This document shows, piece after piece, positions 6,036 to 9,154 of a DNA stretch of 9,154 nt. The position numbers and the translations under genes were made by a program. The notes beneath the pieces are model-generated. The model searched no databases and was not told where the DNA came from. It saw nothing but the letters and a program-made list of their open reading frames with translations. How positions within the stretch are numbered: position 1 is the first letter of the stretch; each line of letters begins with the position of its first letter. Origin of the DNA: Deltaproteobacteria bacterium UBA6967. Its GTDB lineage: Bacteria; SAR324; NAC60-12. The stretch spans positions 1 to 9,154 of the forward strand of contig DJYX01000148.1 of assembly GCA_002450295.1 (NCBI GenBank), given 5' to 3'.

Positions 6036-6853
6036 GTATATATAATTACATTCGTTGCTTTCTCGGAATCTTGCAACGAGAGATTTATCGTTTCTTTCAG
6101 CAAACAGGACGGCTGTTAGCAGCACTTGTACGTCCATTAGTTTGGTTGTTTGTTTTTGCCACAGGCTTTAGAAACGTAATGGGATTTCCATCATCTCCAC
6201 CTTACACTTCCTATGTAGAGTATGATGTATACATTACTCCTGGCTTAGTTGCGATGATCATACTATTTAACGGGATGCAAACGTCACTTTCGATGGTGCT
6301 TGATCGTGAGATGGGTAGCATGAAAACTTTGTTTTCTAGTCCCTTGCCTCGTTGGTTTCTACTAACCTCGAAGTTGATTGCAGGCGCTTTCGTCTCTATT
6401 TTACAGAGTTATGCTTACATATTGATCGCAACATTGTGGATTTATTATCGATTAGGGACAGCAGGCTTGCCGCCTTGGGAGGGCTACTTCATTTTGCTTC
6501 CCACACTCCTGATTTGTGGGGTGGCGCTCGGTGCGATGGGACTGTTTGTTTCTTCGAGAGTCCGGCAAATAGAAAACTTTGCTGGTGTAATGAATTTTTT
6601 CATTTTCCCAATGTTTTTTGTTTCTACAGCCCTCTATCCATTCTGGCAAATCAAGATCTCTAGTAAGGTGATGTACGGATTAGCTTACTTGAATCCATTC
6701 AGCCATGTGGTTGAATTGATACGCTTTGGGTTTTATGCCGAACCAAACCTCGAATCACTGATTTGGGTAATATGTGTTGGAGCATTTTTTCTGGGCTGTG
6801 CGATCTGGGGCTATGATGCTACTCGTGGAACCGTAGCAAGAAAAGTAATGTAA
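6032..6853 (+). CDS. ABC-2-type transporter permease, alcohol/PQQ-associated (PedC/LutF-like)
   Basis: The 273-residue membrane protein is the partner of the ATPase encoded immediately before it. It has the ABC-2 pattern: an N-terminal amphipathic stretch, a first membrane segment around 30-47, YITPGLVAMIILFNGMQ (67-83) as second, then four more around 115-137, 152-173, 184-203 and 241-260. The DREMGSMKTLFSSPLPRW block (91-108) and LNPFSHVVELIRFGFY (220-235) are typical of the family named after PedC (TIGR03861). The ATGA overlap indicates coupled translation and a fixed stoichiometry with the ATPase. It belongs to the inner membrane. The transported ligand is not evident; a periplasmic partner is usually encoded in such clusters and none of the usual Ped type is seen in this window. 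Confidence 0.8.
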   Translation: MSIYNYIRCFLGILQREIYRFFQQTGRLLAALVRPLVWLFVFATGFRNVMGFPSSPPYTSYVEYDVYITPGLVAMIILFNGMQTSLSMVLDREMGSMKTLFSSPLPRWFLLTSKLIAGAFVSILQSYAYILIATLWIYYRLGTAGLPPWEGYFILLPTLLICGVALGAMGLFVSSRVRQIENFAGVMNFFIFPMFFVSTALYPFWQIKISSKVMYGLAYLNPFSHVVELIRFGFYAEPNLESLIWVICVGAFFLGCAIWGYDATRGTVARKVM

Positions 6854-6857
6854 ATCG

Positions 6858-7037
6858 GTGGCGGTAGATTCAAGCCACTCTCTGTTTGAGCTGAAACAAC
6901 TAGGCTTATTCTATTCGAGTAAACTGAGAGGCTCAGACACTAGAAATGATGTTGTACGCAACCAGTGGGGTGGAAAAACCTATTATAGAAAAAGCTCGAA
7001 TTCAGAAAAAGCAGATATTGGAGTTATGAACAACTGA
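6858..7037 (+). CDS. Possible small ORF of 59 codons, unrecognised
   Basis: A GTG-started frame opens 4 bases after the permease stop codon and runs to TGA at 7035-7037. The conceptual product is hydrophilic, beginning VAVDSSHSLFELKQLG and containing RNQWGGKTYYRK, with no signal peptide or membrane segment. I do not recognise it. There is no clear ribosome-binding site; reinitiation after the permease would be needed. It could be a real small protein, a remnant of a longer gene, or chance. The rest of the gap up to 7100 shows nothing I can support. Confidence 0.25.
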   Translation: MAVDSSHSLFELKQLGLFYSSKLRGSDTRNDVVRNQWGGKTYYRKSSNSEKADIGVMNN

Positions 7038-7100
7038 TTTGCAGAGGTATTGTTGAATAGGAAACTGTTACAACTCAGCAAAAGTCTTGTTTGTCAGTCG

Positions 7101-7131
7101 ATAAAAATCTCCGTGTGAGCCCGTTGGAGAT
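7101..7131 (-). terminator. Rho-independent terminator of the pqq operon
   Basis: On the minus strand ATCTCC and GGAGAT pair as a 6-bp stem (7126-7131 with 7107-7112) around a 13-base loop, followed at once by a T-run (TTTTAT at 7106-7101). It lies 28 bases after the pqqE stop codon, where a transcript end is expected before the convergent ABC genes. The stem is short, so efficiency is uncertain. Confidence 0.55.
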
Positions 7132-7158
7132 ACTGCCCATTCCTAAGACCTTTTGAGT

Positions 7159-8277
7159 TCAATCTATCGAAGTTAGGGCGCCGCCATGAGAGAAACTCCG
7201 ATAAAGAAATTCCGGCGCCTCGATTTGTGCCGTCTGGAGCGGTAACTTTAGTACATCCCGGTCGGGCGATTTTTCACAAGCGGGATCTGTCACATTCGCT
7301 TTACCAGTCAGGGCAAATGCCTGACAGCGACATCCCCCCCAATCAACCTCACGCTGGGGACAGCTACGGCAGGGCTCTGGCATCCAGGCTGTTCCCCGAA
7401 ATTCTAAAAAAGCCTTAGAATTTTCCCAGATCCAAGCCAAAGAACGTTCCCGAATGCTGTCAAATTCAAGAAACTTCAGCGTCTCTGCAGCATGGCAAGG
7501 TAGAACTTTGCCGGCTGGGGTAACGTTAAGAAAACGACGACCCCAACCGCCCATACAGCTTTTAGGTTGACGGGCATAGTAGTCGGGCACCACGTAGTCG
7601 ATTACCAATCTGCCCCTCAATTTTTTTCGAGCAGACTCCACTATTTCGGTGGCTTCATTCAATTGCTTGCGGGTTGGCAAAAAAGCCCCCTGATTTTTTA
7701 ACGCCCAGCCGTAATACTGTACTTGGGCTACCTCAAGCCGTTCCGCACCTAACTTCACAGCAAGTTCAATTATTTGTGGTAGGTGGCTAAGGTTTTGGCG
7801 ATGCATTACAGCGTTGAGAGTTAGTGGCAACTCTTCCTGTCGAACCAAGTAGGCGGCTTTTATTTTCTTGTGGTAGCCAGCAAATCCAGCGATACGGTCA
7901 GCGTTTTCTGGTTCGGTATCTTGAAAGCTGATCTGTACGTGATCTAAGCCAGCTTCAGCCAGTGCTGCAACACGATTCTCACTGAGCAACACCCCAGAAG
8001 TGATCAAGTTCGTGTACAAACCAATCTGAACAGCATGAGCTATCAGTACTTCAAGATCACGACGTACTGTTGGTTCCCCACCTGAAAAGTGAACCTGCAG
8101 CATACCCATTGCTACCGCCTCATCTAGTACCCGCTTCCACTCATCTGTTGAGAGTTCCGCACTTGCTCTCTCTAGCTCTAATGGATTTGAACAGTAGGGG
8201 CAGCGCAATGGGCAGCGGTGTGTCAACTCAGCCAGAAGTGCATATGGAATTAGGTTTTCTCTGGCAGGTTTCATCAT
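7159..8277 (-). CDS. pqqE: PQQ biosynthesis radical SAM enzyme PqqE (PqqA peptide cyclase)
   Basis: PqqE makes the carbon-carbon cross-link between the Glu and Tyr side chains of the PqqA peptide, with PqqD as peptide chaperone, in the cytoplasm. The 372-residue protein has the radical-SAM cluster motif CPLRCPYC (C22, C26, C29), the SAM-binding HFSGGEP (63-69), and a C-terminal SPASM region. From spacing I match C241, C261, C316 and C318 to auxiliary cluster I. C303, C306, D312 and C334 match auxiliary cluster II, including the Asp ligand known for PqqE. The gene therefore looks fully functional. Its ATG overlaps the pqqD stop codon (ATGA); a second ATG follows directly, so the first Met may not be used. 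It is the last gene of the pqq run and is followed by a probable terminator. Confidence 0.95.
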   Translation of the reverse strand: MMKPARENLIPYALLAELTHRCPLRCPYCSNPLELERASAELSTDEWKRVLDEAVAMGMLQVHFSGGEPTVRRDLEVLIAHAVQIGLYTNLITSGVLLSENRVAALAEAGLDHVQISFQDTEPENADRIAGFAGYHKKIKAAYLVRQEELPLTLNAVMHRQNLSHLPQIIELAVKLGAERLEVAQVQYYGWALKNQGAFLPTRKQLNEATEIVESARKKLRGRLVIDYVVPDYYARQPKSCMGGWGRRFLNVTPAGKVLPCHAAETLKFLEFDSIRERSLAWIWENSKAFLEFRGTAWMPEPCRSCPQREVDWGGCRCQAFALTGKANVTDPACEKSPDRDVLKLPLQTAQIEAPEFLYRSFSHGGALTSID

Positions 8278-8561
8278 ATTTTTAGAATTCCCTTATCTGC
8301 GAGTGGTTGTAGTAGAGCTAACACATCAGTCTGAATAACTTCTCGGGGTGCACTGAATTCGGAAGACAAATCATCGAACAGTAATCCCAGGGACTTTATT
8401 CCATCTAATCTTTGAAGTACTAAGCCAGCAATTTCGTCTAACTCAAAAACTCGCTCTGGAGCGTTGATAATCCATTGGTTACGTGCTTGATCAAAGCGGA
8501 GCCTAGCATGGCGAGCCAATTTGGGGACATGCTTCTCAATTAACAGGAGTCTCTCACTCAT
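8274..8561 (-). CDS. pqqD: PQQ biosynthesis peptide chaperone PqqD
   Basis: PqqD binds the PqqA peptide and presents it to PqqE. The product of about 95 residues has the family pattern: VPKLARHARLRFDQARNQW near the N-terminus, then the core APERVFELDEIAGLVLQRLDG, and a predicted winged-helix-like C-terminal part (ADVLALLQ-type helix, here TDVLALLQPLADKGIL). A TTG one codon upstream is also open, but ATG at 8561 is the natural start, sharing one base with the pqqC stop (TGATG). Downstream it overlaps pqqE by 4 bp. Coupling on both sides fits the 1:1 partnership with PqqE. It is a free-standing pqqD, not fused to pqqC or pqqE as in some methylotrophs. Confidence 0.93.
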   Translation of the reverse strand: MSERLLLIEKHVPKLARHARLRFDQARNQWIINAPERVFELDEIAGLVLQRLDGIKSLGLLFDDLSSEFSAPREVIQTDVLALLQPLADKGILKI

Positions 8562-9154
8562 CAAACACCAGCCTGAGAGGGGTTAAAGTTTTCCCAGCCA
8601 CGTTTTGTTCCACGTTCATAAGGGAGAAAAGATCCGGGTGGCACAAAGGCTGGAGCAACATAGGCTGAGTAAAGCGCATCAAGCTGTGACCAGAGTACGT
8701 CAGTTTTAAAACGGACAGCATCTAATACTGCTTCTTGCTGACTACGAGTACGAGCATTTTGCAGAATCCAAGCACGTCCGAAATCGACATCCCGGGTTGC
8801 CTCATCAATGCGCTTCTTGAAGTATGCTAGTGCGTAGTCGTCTGCCCAGGGATAGTGTTGCGAGAGCCCAGCAATTCGTGCTTTATGAATCGCTGGTGCA
8901 TATAATTCTGTCAGCGATGAGGCGATTGCTTCCAATGTAGAGCGGCTTTGGACAAAATTGATGTAAGCATCAACAGCAAAGCGGGTTGCTGGTAACAACC
9001 CTTTGAGCGAGCGAACATAGTCTATATCAAGACTTAATCGCTCACACAATTGAAGATAGCGGGCGATTCCACCGACGCCGTCGAGATCTCCTTCGTGGTC
9101 GATGACTCGGCTTCGCCAGGCGCGACGCAGTTCAAGATCATCAATCCGAGCCAT
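8561..9154 (-). CDS. pqqC: Pyrroloquinoline-quinone synthase PqqC, 5' end cut off by the window edge
   Basis: PqqC catalyses the last step of PQQ synthesis, the cofactor-less ring closure and eight-electron oxidation of AHQQ by oxygen. The 197 residues present cover most of the roughly 250-residue family length. ARIDDLELRRAWRSRVIDHEGD at the edge matches a segment about 50-60 residues into the family, so the ATG at 9154 is internal and the N-terminus lies outside. The DH of VIDHEGD fits the active-site His region. The C-terminal part, with LAYFKKRIDEATRDVDFGRAW and VLDAVRFKTDVLWSQLDALY, is typical PqqC. The stop codon overlaps the pqqD start by one base. The order pqqC-pqqD-pqqE is the classical one; pqqA and pqqB may lie upstream, beyond the window. 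Confidence 0.93.
   Translation of the reverse strand: MARIDDLELRRAWRSRVIDHEGDLDGVGGIARYLQLCERLSLDIDYVRSLKGLLPATRFAVDAYINFVQSRSTLEAIASSLTELYAPAIHKARIAGLSQHYPWADDYALAYFKKRIDEATRDVDFGRAWILQNARTRSQQEAVLDAVRFKTDVLWSQLDALYSAYVAPAFVPPGSFLPYERGTKRGWENFNPSQAGV

Noticed and set aside
6854..7158. pqqA in the gap after pqqE
   Set aside because: No short frame on either strand shows the Glu-x-x-x-Tyr core with a pqqA-like context; pqqA is more likely upstream of pqqC beyond the window.

Overview
The window fits a Gram-negative, probably proteobacterial, chromosome of moderate-to-low GC. The reasons are a periplasmic binding protein with a Sec signal peptide, pyrroloquinoline quinone (PQQ) biosynthesis genes, and a PQQ-associated ABC-2 transporter of the kind found in methylotrophs and alcohol oxidisers. 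The sequence alone does not let me name the taxon.

Left part (1-1700) is an IS200/IS605-derived block without a tnpA transposase. An AT-rich edge (1-84) leads into a relic of a tnpB 3' end (85-225). This overlaps the start of an intact 438-residue TnpB-family gene (203-1519). That protein keeps the TnpB architecture and its CxxC/CxxC zinc finger, but has lost all three RuvC catalytic acids (D to V249, E to T340, D to L417). This is the hallmark of nuclease-dead, RNA-guided TnpB derivatives (TldR-type repressors). The DNA just downstream (about 1520-1620) looks like a degenerate omega-RNA scaffold plus guide and carries a 15-bp direct repeat. This is the best candidate for something new in the window.

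Middle-left (1702-2771): a minus-strand exported pentapeptide-repeat protein, which shares an unexpected short stretch with the DNA 3' of the dead tnpB, then a 314-bp intergenic region with several hairpins and a weak promoter-like sequence.

Middle (2772-6853): five tightly packed plus-strand genes. Three form a NitT/TauT/SsuABC-type importer (binding protein, permease, ATPase). Two form an ABC-2 ATPase/permease pair of the PQQ-dependent alcohol-dehydrogenase-associated family (PedB/PedC, LutE/LutF type). The permease is followed by a doubtful 59-codon ORF.

Right part (7101-9154): minus-strand pqqE, pqqD and 5'-truncated pqqC, translationally coupled and ending in a probable intrinsic terminator. 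pqqA and pqqB are not in the window and may lie beyond the right edge. The transporters and pqq genes converge tail to tail, so the region probably serves quinoprotein alcohol or methanol oxidation, with the ABC genes moving a related ligand. Lanthanides or a lanthanide carrier are plausible from the Ped and Lut systems but not shown by this sequence.
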